A stretch of DNA of 64,000 bases from Falsiroseomonas stagni DSM 19981 (GTDB lineage Bacteria; Pseudomonadota; Alphaproteobacteria; Acetobacterales; Acetobacteraceae), in NCBI RefSeq assembly GCF_900114315.1, contig NZ_FOSQ01000004.1:317197-381196 (forward strand). Reading direction: 5' to 3'. Both the position numbers and the translations under genes were made by a program. The notes below the pieces were generated by a model. The model had not been told where the DNA came from. It saw only the letters and a list, made by a program, of their open reading frames with translations, and did no database searches. Below are positions 8,613 to 16,787 of the stretch, piece by piece (the stretch's first letter is position 1; every line of letters begins with the position of its first letter).

Positions 8613-9412
8613 TGCTGCGCGTCACGCTGCTGGGCTGTGGTGGCTCCGGCGGCGTGCCGCTGCTGGGCGGGCCGGATGGGCGTGGCGATTGGGGGGTCTG
8701 CGATCCCGCGAACCCGCTGAACCGGCGCGGCCGGACCTCGGCACTGGTGGAAGGCCCGGACGGCCAGCGGCTGCTGATCGATGCCGGGCCGGATCTGCGC
8801 CAACAGCTGCTCGCGGCGGGCCAGGCCCGGCTGGATGCGGTGGTGTTCACCCATTCCCATGCCGACCATGTGCTGGGCATCGATGAGTTGCGGATCGTCA
8901 ACCGCGTCACCGGCAGCGCGATCGACACCTTCGGCAGCTACTCCACGCTGTCCATGCTGAAGGTGCGGTTCGACTACGCCTTCCGCCCGCCGACGCCGCC
9001 CGGTTTCTACCGCCCGGCCCTGACCCCCAAGGCGATCGCGCCGGGGGAGGTGGTGACGATGGGCGGCCTGCCCGTGCGCGTCTTCCGCCAGGACCACCGG
9101 GTGATGGAGACGCTGGGCTTCCGGATCGGCGGCTTCGCCTATTCGACCGATGTGGTGGCCCTGCCGGAGGAGAGCCTGGCGGCGCTGGAGGGCCTCGACA
9201 CCTGGGTGGTCGGCTGCTTCCAGCGCAAGCCGCATCCGGTTCATGCGAATGTGGACAAGGTGATCGAGTGGGTTCACCGCCTGAAGCCGCGGCGCACCGT
9301 GCTGACGCATATGGGCACGGACATGGACCATGCGGCGCTGGCCGCATCGCTGCCGTCCGGTATCGAGCCCGGTCATGACGGCCTGACGCTGGACGTTCCG
9401 TTCCGCGGCTGA
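8612..9412 (+). CDS. MBL-fold metallo-hydrolase (PhnP/RNase Z-like)
   Basis: A 266-residue beta-lactamase-fold hydrolase. The dinuclear metal motif HxHxDH is at residues 81-86 (THSHADH), preceded by LGCGGSGGVP and LIDAGPDLR, typical of the PhnP-like phosphodiesterase branch. A second His is in RQDHRVMETLGF and the terminal motif is LTHMGTDMDH. The GTG start overlaps the tatD stop by one base (TAGTG), so translation is coupled. Substrate is uncertain; cyclic phosphodiesters are plausible from the family. Confidence 0.88.
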   Translation: MLRVTLLGCGGSGGVPLLGGPDGRGDWGVCDPANPLNRRGRTSALVEGPDGQRLLIDAGPDLRQQLLAAGQARLDAVVFTHSHADHVLGIDELRIVNRVTGSAIDTFGSYSTLSMLKVRFDYAFRPPTPPGFYRPALTPKAIAPGEVVTMGGLPVRVFRQDHRVMETLGFRIGGFAYSTDVVALPEESLAALEGLDTWVVGCFQRKPHPVHANVDKVIEWVHRLKPRRTVLTHMGTDMDHAALAASLPSGIEPGHDGLTLDVPFRG

Positions 9413-9611
9413 GTTCACGACCTGTTCGAGCACGCCCGGGCCTGTCCTGGCCCGGCTTTCCCCACATCCACCGGCTTGTCCCCAGGCTGTTTTCTTTCCA
9501 TAATATATCTTATGCGGCAATCGGATCTGTGGATATCGGCTGGGGAAAACGGGCGCCCGGCCTGCCGCCTGGACCGTTGCGGCGCCGGCTGCCCGGCGCC
9601 GCCCCCTTCCC
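9413..9611. other. convergent intergenic region with AT-rich core and DnaA-box-like site
   Basis: This gap lies between the 3' ends of the MBL gene (+) and the TAXI receptor (-), so no gene promoter is expected. It nevertheless holds a short AT-rich core (about 9486-9515, including TAATATATCTTAT). The core is flanked by loosely mirror-related GC-richer arms: TTCCCCACATCCACC on the left and GTGGATATCGGCTGGGGAA on the right. TGTGGATAT at 9528-9536 differs from a DnaA box by one base. Function is unknown. Confidence 0.4.
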
Positions 9612-10628
9612 TCAATTGCCCATGCGCGATTGCACGGCGCGCTTCGCCGCATCCGCCGCATTCGCCATCTCCTCCGCCGCCTGGGCGCTGAGGCGTCGCG
9701 CGCCGGAGATCAGGCGCGCCACGCGATCCTCCTGCGGCAGCAGCCGGGCTGCCGGCACGGCGCGGACGCGCTCGATCAGTTCCCGCTGGTCATCGGCCGT
9801 GCCGCCCTTGCCGAAGCGCGCCACGGCCTCCGGCGTGCCGCCGAAGACGGCGACCGGCGTGCAGGCCGTCGTCAGCTCCCGCGGCCGGGCGAAGATGCCG
9901 CCGCCACCCAGGGTGAAGGTCCGGACCTCATAGACAGACTGCTCGGCCACCCGGCTGCGCAGGATCTCCCGGCTCACCACCGGGATGATGCGGAGGTTCT
10001 TTTCCGCCATCAGGCGGATATTGGCGTTCTGCGGGTCGGCGAACTGCACGAAGAAGCCGACGGCGCCGTCACTGGCTGTGGCGACAGCGTTGATGACGGC
10101 GGTGGCATCGGCCAGATGCCTGATGTTGCCGGGGGCAACCCGGCCCAGCCCTTCCGGATCGCCCTGCATCAGGAAGGCGAAGCTGGCCGCGGCGCCCGAT
10201 CCCTGGGCCGGCAGGATGAAGGGAATGCGCCGCGCGAGGGCCAGGACCTCTCCGTAATTGCTCAGGGATTCGTTGCGCGTGACCATCCAGAGCCCCTCGC
10301 AGGCGACGTCCTGGCGGATCACCACGAGGTTGGCGAATTCTGCCGGCCGGCGGCTCGCCTCCAGCGCGAAGACATCGAGTTGCGCGAAACCGATCATCGG
10401 CGGGGTCGCCAGGCTGCGCTCGATGTTTTCCACCGTGCCGCGGCTCGGCGTGCAGGCGTAGCCGGTGAAGTAGGCCTGCTGCAGGGCGGCGGCGACCGGA
10501 GGGCAGAAGAGGCTGTGGTAGGCGCCCTGAGGGCCGCCCGTATTGATGGCGCGCAGGCTCTGGGCGGGTGCGGCGCCGGGCGCCAGCAGCGGCGTGGCGG
10601 CCAGGATGGCGGCAAGCAGGCGACGCAT
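9612..10628 (-). CDS. TAXI family TRAP transporter solute-binding subunit
   Basis: A 338-residue periplasmic receptor. ATG 10628 starts a clean signal peptide (MRRLLAAILAATPLLAPG...AQS); the frame is open further upstream but that part looks non-coding. The body has TAXI features: the early NTGGPQGAYH segment and the mid-protein GSGAAASFAFL region. TAXI receptors feed fused 4TM-12TM permeases (TRAP) taking up organic acids or amino acids; no permease gene is next to it, so it is an orphan receptor or works with a distant permease. Confidence 0.85.
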   Translation of the reverse strand: MRRLLAAILAATPLLAPGAAPAQSLRAINTGGPQGAYHSLFCPPVAAALQQAYFTGYACTPSRGTVENIERSLATPPMIGFAQLDVFALEASRRPAEFANLVVIRQDVACEGLWMVTRNESLSNYGEVLALARRIPFILPAQGSGAAASFAFLMQGDPEGLGRVAPGNIRHLADATAVINAVATASDGAVGFFVQFADPQNANIRLMAEKNLRIIPVVSREILRSRVAEQSVYEVRTFTLGGGGIFARPRELTTACTPVAVFGGTPEAVARFGKGGTADDQRELIERVRAVPAARLLPQEDRVARLISGARRLSAQAAEEMANAADAAKRAVQSRMGN

Positions 10629-10809
10629 GGCGTTATCCTCCGGTTTCGATGCGGGGACGCTAGGGGATCGCGCTCGTCGCGGGAATCGGCCCGAAGCCGC
10701 CGGGAAACACGGCGAAACACGGGACACGGCGGCTTGCCGAAGCGCTGGCGCTGGGCGACAGCAGGCAGGGCCCCCTGCCCTTCGCCCCTGCCTTCGGAGC
10801 ATCCTCGCC

Positions 10810-11610
10810 ATGGCCGATGCCGCTGCTTCCCTGGTCCGCCTGCTGGACATCATGGCGCGGCTGCGCGCGCCGGATGGCTGCCCCTGGGACCGGGTGCAGG
10901 ATTTCGCGACCATCGCGCCCTACACGATCGAGGAAGCCTATGAGGTCGCGGACGCCATCGCCCGCGGCCCCGATTTTCCCCAACTGATGGACGAACTCGG
11001 CGACCTGCTGTTCCAGGTGGTCTATCACGCCCAGATGGCGGCCGAGGCCGGGCAGTTCGGCTTCGCGGAGGTCGCCCAGGCGATCGCGGACAAGATGATC
11101 CGCCGCCACCCCCACGTCTTCGGCGAGGCCGCTTCCCGGGATGTCGCTGCCCAGAACAGCGCCTGGGAGGTCCAGAAGGCCGCGGAGCGCGCGGCGCGGG
11201 CCGAAACCGGGACGCTGGCCGGGGTGCCGACCACCCTGCCCGCCCTCACCCGCGGCCTGAAGCTGGCCCGCCGCGCCGCCCGCGTCGGCTTCGACTGGCC
11301 CGATCCCGGCGCGGTGCTGGACAAGCTGGAGGAGGAGGCGGCGGAGCTGCGCGCCGAGCTGCCGGCCATGGACAAGGCGCGCCAGGCGGATGAGGTCGGC
11401 GACCTGTTCTTCGTACTGGTGAACCTGGCGCGGAAGCTCGACCTGGACCCCGAGACCTGCCTGCGGGACGCCAACGCCAAGTTCGAACGCCGCTTCAACG
11501 CGGTGGAACAGGCCCTGGCGGCGGAGGGCAAGGCGCCCGCGGATGCCGGGCTGGAGGCGATGGAAGCGGCCTGGCAGGCGGTGAAGGCGCGGGAGCGCGG
11601 CCAGGGCTGA
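10810..11610 (+). CDS. mazG: nucleoside triphosphate pyrophosphohydrolase
   Basis: A 266-residue tandem MazG-domain protein that hydrolyses (d)NTPs to NMP and pyrophosphate, a house-cleaning role. Both halves show the EExxE...DExxD metal-binding pattern: IEEAYEV with ELGDLLFQVVYHA in the first, and LEEEAAELR with DEVGDLFFVLVNLAR in the second. ATG 10810 fits the family start (short lead, then LLDIMARLRAPDGCPWD). In many alphaproteobacteria mazG follows hflX; here it is about 8 kb away and on the other strand. Confidence 0.95.
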   Translation: MADAAASLVRLLDIMARLRAPDGCPWDRVQDFATIAPYTIEEAYEVADAIARGPDFPQLMDELGDLLFQVVYHAQMAAEAGQFGFAEVAQAIADKMIRRHPHVFGEAASRDVAAQNSAWEVQKAAERAARAETGTLAGVPTTLPALTRGLKLARRAARVGFDWPDPGAVLDKLEEEAAELRAELPAMDKARQADEVGDLFFVLVNLARKLDLDPETCLRDANAKFERRFNAVEQALAAEGKAPADAGLEAMEAAWQAVKARERGQG

Positions 11611-11618
11611 GGCGCAGC

Positions 11619-11637
11619 TTGTAAAGCCGATTTACAA
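11619..11637. repeat. 7-bp perfect dyad TTGTAAA-N5-TTTACAA
   Basis: A perfect inverted repeat 8 bp after the mazG stop in a convergent gap (11611-11754). It is AT-rich in a GC-rich genome, with no T-run behind it. Downstream the gap also contains two copies of a TCATGTAG...CGCT motif around 11662-11695. It could be a regulator-binding half-site pair or the remnant of a mobile-element end; no gene start is near. Confidence 0.45.
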
Positions 11638-11754
11638 CAGCGAACCGGCTCATCCTGTCATGTAGTAGCGCTGCGCCATACTCATGTAGCGCTACGTCGA
11701 AGGGGCGGTCCCGATGGAGGGAACCTCTGGCACAGACGGTGAACAGGCGCCGTT

Positions 11755-12684
11755 TCAGGCCCGGCCCCGGGCCAGCCCCGCCTGGTGCGACCCCGCCGCG
11801 CCCAGCGCTGCCAGGGCCACGGCCTCCGGCGCCCGGGCCGTGGCGATGTAGGCTTCCAGCAGCGCCTCCATCGGGCGTTCCACCTGCCCGGCCAGCATCG
11901 CGGCGACGGTGGCGCGGATGGCCGGGCGATCGTCCCTCGCCAGCAGCGCCGTCGCATCCCGCAGCAGGGTCGCCTGGGGCAGCCGCCCCAGCATCGTGCC
12001 GGGATGGGAGAGCAGGTGCCGCGCGACCGCGAGCGGGTCGAGGTCGCTGGCGGTCTGCATCACCATGGCGAAATCCGCGGCCAAGGTGGGGGAGATTGCG
12101 CCCAGGCCCGTCATCAGACCGCGGCGCATCGGGTCATCCGCCTCGACCTGGCCGCGATCCCGCACCAGCAGGCCGGCGGCAAGCGCCAGGCGCTTGCGCA
12201 CCACCGGGCCGCGGGCGGCCAGCAGCAGGACCGCCCGCTCGCTTTCCGCCAGCGGCGCGACGATCCGGGCGAATTCGGCGTCGCATTCCGTGCGCAGCGT
12301 CATCTCCCGCTGCAGGGACGGATCCCAGGCCAGGGCTGCGGCCTCCTCCCTCACCTGCCGGAGCGCGGCGCGCAGCGCGGCATCCGGCAGGGCGGCATCG
12401 GCGGGTGTCGCCGGGGCTGCCCGTTGTGGCCCGGCCCCGGGCACGGCTGTAGCGGCCGGCTTCGGCTGCCTGGCGGCGAGGCGCGCCGCCTTGCGGGCCT
12501 TCAGGATGTCCTGGAACAGGACCAGGTGCCACCAGAGCCCGGCCATGGGCAGCATGGAGGCCAGGGCCAGTTGCACGGGCAGCGGCCACATCTCCAGCGC
12601 CGCGATGGCGATGAACCAGGCCCCGGTCGCCGCGGCGACGGCGAACCAGTAGGCGGTGATGCGGGCTGCGAGGGGCATGGCCAA
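11755..12684 (-). CDS. hypothetical membrane protein with two N-terminal TM segments
   Basis: A 309-residue protein I do not recognise. Two hydrophobic helices (about residues 10-30 and 36-57) are followed by a basic patch (LKARKAARLAARQ), an Ala/Pro linker (about 70-100) and a cytoplasmic alpha-helical Ala/Leu-rich domain to the end. The second Met (12678) is an alternative start. Its upstream gap contains an AT-rich stretch and the inverted DnaA boxes at 12747-12777, so its promoter overlaps that element. High GC-ending codon use is the same as neighbours. Confidence 0.7.
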   Translation of the reverse strand: MAMPLAARITAYWFAVAAATGAWFIAIAALEMWPLPVQLALASMLPMAGLWWHLVLFQDILKARKAARLAARQPKPAATAVPGAGPQRAAPATPADAALPDAALRAALRQVREEAAALAWDPSLQREMTLRTECDAEFARIVAPLAESERAVLLLAARGPVVRKRLALAAGLLVRDRGQVEADDPMRRGLMTGLGAISPTLAADFAMVMQTASDLDPLAVARHLLSHPGTMLGRLPQATLLRDATALLARDDRPAIRATVAAMLAGQVERPMEALLEAYIATARAPEAVALAALGAAGSHQAGLARGRA

Positions 12685-12746
12685 TCCGATCCGGAGCGTT
12701 TTGTTCCGTTCGAATAGTATTAATTTTTATGCGTTACTCAAGAGCT

Positions 12747-12777
12747 AATCTGTGGATAAGTGCGTTATCCACAGATT
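12747..12777. promoter_or_regulatory. two inverted perfect DnaA boxes (13-bp dyad, 5-bp spacer)
   Basis: AATCTGTGGATAA at 12747-12759 and its exact reverse complement TTATCCACAGATT at 12765-12777. Each arm contains a perfect DnaA box consensus (TTATCCACA), in head-to-head orientation. An AT-rich tract (about 12700-12740, including TAGTATTAATTTTTAT) lies immediately beside it, toward the start of the minus-strand membrane-protein gene. It could be a DnaA-regulated promoter, a DnaA titration site, or an origin-related element; only two boxes are present, so a full oriC is unlikely. Confidence 0.65.
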
Positions 12778-12861
12778 GAAGTCGAGCCTTGGCGCCTGGG
12801 TGCGGGCGATAGATACCCTCAGTCGTGCGGCGCTGGTCGTGATGCCCGCGCCGATTGTGGC

Positions 12862-15800
12862 CTAGACGCCGAAATCGTAGCGGAGGTTCGCTGCCGTGAA
12901 GTCCAGGTTCGTCGCGAGGGTGGCAAGGAGCTGTTCGTCACCGCCCCCCGCGCTGCTGCTCGCCGTCAGCCGTCCGCTGCTGGCGTCGTAGGCGACGGTG
13001 TAGGGCAGCCCCTCGGCAAAGTTCAGGGCGATGACATCCTCCTCCACGTCGAAGTCGACTATCTGGTTGTCGCCGCCAGGAACGCCGAAGACGAAGATAT
13101 CGGCCCCTTCCCCGCCGGCATACCGGCCGACGGCGCCGACCGCGATCGTGTCGTTGCCGGCCCCGCCATCGACCGCGACGTCGCCCTCGTCCCCGGTCGC
13201 TCCGGCGGCGATGAAGTCGTTGCCGCCTTCGCCCAGCAGCGTATCCCCGCCAAGGCTGCCGAAGATCGTATCCGCGCCGTCGCCGCCAAGGACACTGTCG
13301 GCGCCGGCAAGCGCATGGATGAGGTCGTCGCCGGCGCCGCCCAGCAGGTCGTCCTCTCCGTCGCTCCCGGTGATCGTATCGGCCCCCCTGCCGCCATCGA
13401 TCAGGCCGCCATCATCCTCGTCGACGTCCTCGGGATCGCCGAGGTCGAGCAGGTCGTCGCCCGAGCCGCCGACCAGGGTATCCTCCCCCCACCCGCCAAT
13501 GATCGTGTCGTTGCCCGACCCGCCCTCGGCGCTGTCATCGCCGTCAAATGCCTCGATCGTATCCGCGCTGCCGCCGCCCCGCAGGGTATCGTCGCCGTCG
13601 CTGCCGTAGATGGTATCGGTCCCCTCGCCACCATCGACGAGGCCGCCATCCTCATCCTCCTCGTCGAAGTCGGGATTGAGGTCGAGCAGGTCCCGCCCGG
13701 CACCGCCGATGATGGTATCCGCGCCGTCACCGCCATAGACGGAATCGTTGCCCGACCCGGTTTCGATGCGGTCGTCGTCGTCGAACCCCTTGATCCGGTC
13801 GTTGCCGTCGCCGCCGAGCAGGGTATCGGCACCGTCGCTGCCATAGAGCGTGTCCGCATCGGCACCGCCATCGGCGTAGCCGCCATCCTCGTCGAACAGA
13901 TCGCCGCTGGGGTTCAGGTCGATCCGATCCCGCCCGGCGCCGCCCAGGATGGTGTCCGCACCGTAGCTGCCGGTGACGCTGTCGTTGCCGGATCCGCCAT
14001 CAACGTGGTCGTCGCCATACAGCGCCCGGATACGATCATCGCCGTCGCCGCCGAGCAGGGTATCGGCGCCGTCGCTGCCATAGATCGTGTCCGCATCGGC
14101 CCCGCCATCGACATGGCCGCCATCCTCGTCCTCGACGTCGTCATCCTCGTTGAGGTCGAGCAGGTCCCGCCCGGCACCGCCCAGGATGGTATCCGCGCCC
14201 GCGCCGCCGAAGACGCTGTCATTGCCGGCGCCGCCATCGATGCTGTCGTCGTCGTCAAGCGCGCCGATGTCGTCATCGCCGTCGCCGCCGAGCAGGGTAT
14301 CGGCGCCGTCGCTGCCATAGATCGTGTCCGCATCGGCCCCGCCATCGGCATGGCCGCCATCCTCATCCTCCTCGTCGGAGGACGGATTCAGGTCGACCAG
14401 GTCCCGGCCGGCACCGCCGGCCAGGCTATCGGCCCCCGCGCCGCCATACAGGACGTCATTCTCCGCGCCGCCATCCAGGCTGTCATCGCCTTCCTCGCCC
14501 AGCAGGCGGTCACGCCCCGCGCCGCCCGCCAGCGTATCGTCGCCCGCGCCGCCCAGGACGAGGTCCCGGCCTTCGCCGCCATCGATATCATCGTCATCGG
14601 CCTGGCCAAGAAGGGTGTCGTTCCCCCCTCCACCCGCCATCATGTCATCCCCGGCGCCACCCAGCATGCGGTCATCGCCATGTTCGCCGCTGGTGACCGC
14701 GATCAGGGCGGCGATGATGTCCGGCAGCGCCGCCGCCAGCATCCCGAGCATCGTGGAGAGGTCATCGAGGCTCAGATCATCGAGGTCGATATCGCCCAGG
14801 TCGATGTCGCCCAGGTCGATGTCATCGGGGTTGAGATCGAGGCCATCCACCGCCACCAGCAGGAAATCGAGCAGCGCGGCCGGAGTCACGCCGAAGGGGG
14901 CGAGGCCGACGGTGATCGCATCCAGCACCGCCACATCGGCCGCGAGGCCGATCACCGTGCCAGCCAGCTGCTCCGTGATGGCGTCCGCCATGTCGATGAC
15001 CACCGATTCGTCCAGGTCACCGACCATCAGGTCGTCGCCCGCGCCCCCGTTCAGCGTGTCATCCCCGCCATTGCCGGACAGGGTGTCGTCATCCGCTTCG
15101 CCCACGACGGAATCGTCGCCCGCGCCACCGGCAAGCTGATCCATCCCCACGCTGCCGCGGACAGTGTCCGCCCCGCCGCCGGCCAGGACCAGATCGTCCC
15201 CGGCGCCGCCATTCAGGAGGTCGTCGCCATCGTCCTCCGGATCGGGGAGGGTATCGTCCAGTACGCTCTGCACCAGGTTGGAGATGCTGAAATCGCCGAG
15301 CAGCAGGTCGGCGTCACCGTCCCCGGACAGGGTATCGTCGCCGCCCTCGCCCACGATCACATCGCTGCCGGCACCCCCGTCGACGCTGTCCCCATCCTCC
15401 CCGGCCAGGATGAGGTCGCCGCCCGAGCCGCCCAACGCCGTGTCGTCGCCATCGGCGGCCAGGATGACGTCGCTGCCCGTCCCGCCATCCAGCAGGTCAT
15501 CGCCCCCCAGTTCATCCGAATCGAAGTCGAGCAGTTCACCGAGCAGCGGGTCGATCGCCGGTCCCAGGAGGTCGCCGAGGATGATGTCGCCATCCGACCC
15601 GCCGCGCAGCGTATCGCCGCCGCCGAGGCCGACCAGCACATCGGTGCCCGATCCGCCATCGACATCGTCATCCCCGTCGATGGCGCCGAGGGCGTCGGCG
15701 ATGATGATGTCGACCCCGCTGCCGCCCATCAGCGTATCGGCGCCGCCGCCCGCGAAGATGACATCGTCCCCGCCCCCGCCATCGATCAGCCCGCCGGCAT

Positions 15801-16698
15801 CGGGATCCGCCGCCTCCTCAACCGGCGGCGCCAGGGTGTCGCCAAGGGCGTCGCGGATGACGGCGAGCAACACAGGGCTGCCCAGGAGGACGTCGTTGCC
15901 GGCGCCGCCGAACAGGGTATCCGCGCCGTCGCCGGCCGCCAGCATGTCGTCCCCGCCCTCGCCATCCAGCACATCGTCCCCGTCACCGGTGACGATGACG
16001 TCGTCGCCGCTGCCGCCGAACATGGAATTGTTGCCGCCGGTGCTCGACAGCGTGTCGGCGCCGGCACCGCCATAGACGGCGTCATCGCCCGCATCGCTGG
16101 TCACCCGATCGTCGCCGCTGCCGGCCAGGATGAGGTCGTCGCCACCCCCGGTCGCGATGCGGTCATCGCCGGAGCCGCCCTCCACGTCGTTGTCGCCGGA
16201 CCCGGTGGTGATCGTGTCGTCGCCGCTGCCGCCGAGGAGCGTATTGTTGCCGGCATTGCCTTCGATCACGTCGTCGCCGGCGTCGCCCTCCAGGCTGTCA
16301 TCGCCGCCGCCGCCGGTGATCGTATCCCCGCCCTCGCTGCCATACAGCGTATCGGGGCCATCGCCGCCGAACAGGCTGTCATCGCCTTCCCCGCCATCGA
16401 CCAGCAGGCCGCCCGCCAGGCCCGTCCCGATCAGGGTATCGGCGCCGCCCCCGAACTGGAACGCCTCGATGCTCGTGAAGCTGTCCCCGGCCGCCTCTCC
16501 GGCGGAAGTTGGGCCCGCCAGGTCCAGAAGCACCGGAAAACTGGTGAACTGGACGAGGTCCCGGCCCTCTCCGCCCCGGAACACATCCGCCCCGCCGCGG
16601 CCGATGAGCGTGTCATCGCCCTGGAGGCCCTCCAGCGTATCGGCGTAGCGGGTCCCGACGAGCGTATCGCCGAGGGTCGTTCCGGTGCGCAGGGCCAT
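12862..16698 (-). CDS. RTX calcium-binding repeat protein 1 (1278 aa)
   Basis: Nearly the whole protein is made of hemolysin-type GGxGxDxLx nonapeptide repeats that fold into Ca2+-loaded parallel beta-rolls, as in type I-secreted RTX proteins. There is no N-terminal signal peptide. The C-terminus (ADIFVFG...IVDFDVEEDVIAL, then a non-repeat tail ending LRYDFGV) fits an RTX C-terminal secretion region. Residues about 560-670 form a non-repeat island with a hydrophobic helix and DIDLG repeats. Between about residues 690 and 1085 a 79-residue super-repeat occurs five times at exactly 237-bp spacing in the DNA. No catalytic domain was recognised, and no HlyB/HlyD/TolC genes are nearby. A surface or matrix role is an inference. 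Confidence 0.9.
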   Translation of the reverse strand: MALRTGTTLGDTLVGTRYADTLEGLQGDDTLIGRGGADVFRGGEGRDLVQFTSFPVLLDLAGPTSAGEAAGDSFTSIEAFQFGGGADTLIGTGLAGGLLVDGGEGDDSLFGGDGPDTLYGSEGGDTITGGGGDDSLEGDAGDDVIEGNAGNNTLLGGSGDDTITTGSGDNDVEGGSGDDRIATGGGDDLILAGSGDDRVTSDAGDDAVYGGAGADTLSSTGGNNSMFGGSGDDVIVTGDGDDVLDGEGGDDMLAAGDGADTLFGGAGNDVLLGSPVLLAVIRDALGDTLAPPVEEAADPDAGGLIDGGGGDDVIFAGGGADTLMGGSGVDIIIADALGAIDGDDDVDGGSGTDVLVGLGGGDTLRGGSDGDIILGDLLGPAIDPLLGELLDFDSDELGGDDLLDGGTGSDVILAADGDDTALGGSGGDLILAGEDGDSVDGGAGSDVIVGEGGDDTLSGDGDADLLLGDFSISNLVQSVLDDTLPDPEDDGDDLLNGGAGDDLVLAGGGADTVRGSVGMDQLAGGAGDDSVVGEADDDTLSGNGGDDTLNGGAGDDLMVGDLDESVVIDMADAITEQLAGTVIGLAADVAVLDAITVGLAPFGVTPAALLDFLLVAVDGLDLNPDDIDLGDIDLGDIDLDDLSLDDLSTMLGMLAAALPDIIAALIAVTSGEHGDDRMLGGAGDDMMAGGGGNDTLLGQADDDDIDGGEGRDLVLGGAGDDTLAGGAGRDRLLGEEGDDSLDGGAENDVLYGGAGADSLAGGAGRDLVDLNPSSDEEDEDGGHADGGADADTIYGSDGADTLLGGDGDDDIGALDDDDSIDGGAGNDSVFGGAGADTILGGAGRDLLDLNEDDDVEDEDGGHVDGGADADTIYGSDGADTLLGGDGDDRIRALYGDDHVDGGSGNDSVTGSYGADTILGGAGRDRIDLNPSGDLFDEDGGYADGGADADTLYGSDGADTLLGGDGNDRIKGFDDDDRIETGSGNDSVYGGDGADTIIGGAGRDLLDLNPDFDEEDEDGGLVDGGEGTDTIYGSDGDDTLRGGGSADTIEAFDGDDSAEGGSGNDTIIGGWGEDTLVGGSGDDLLDLGDPEDVDEDDGGLIDGGRGADTITGSDGEDDLLGGAGDDLIHALAGADSVLGGDGADTIFGSLGGDTLLGEGGNDFIAAGATGDEGDVAVDGGAGNDTIAVGAVGRYAGGEGADIFVFGVPGGDNQIVDFDVEEDVIALNFAEGLPYTVAYDASSGRLTASSSAGGGDEQLLATLATNLDFTAANLRYDFGV
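13441..14625. repeat. five 237-bp tandem super-repeats inside RTX gene 1
   Basis: The plus-strand anchor (G/C)AGGTC recurs at 13441, 13678, 13915, 14152 and 14389, each step exactly 237 bp (79 codons). Parts of adjacent units are nearly identical, for example around 14044 and 14281, pointing to recent duplication. Each unit encodes a D/E-rich spacer (LDLNxxxDxxDEDGG) and about six RTX turns. Copy number could vary by unequal recombination. Confidence 0.85.
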
Positions 16699-16787
16699 TG
16701 GGACGTTACCACATGGTTAATTTCGCCCAACGACAAGTGTTTTCCTGCACCGAGTCAACCCCCAGGTGCGGGCGGCCGCGGCGCTGC

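Noticed and set aside
12747..12777. Full chromosomal replication origin
   Set aside because: Only two DnaA boxes are present, and neither dnaA, dnaN, hemE nor parAB is nearby.
13441..14625. CRISPR array
   Set aside because: The repeats are 237 bp, in frame and protein coding, without short unique spacers or cas genes.
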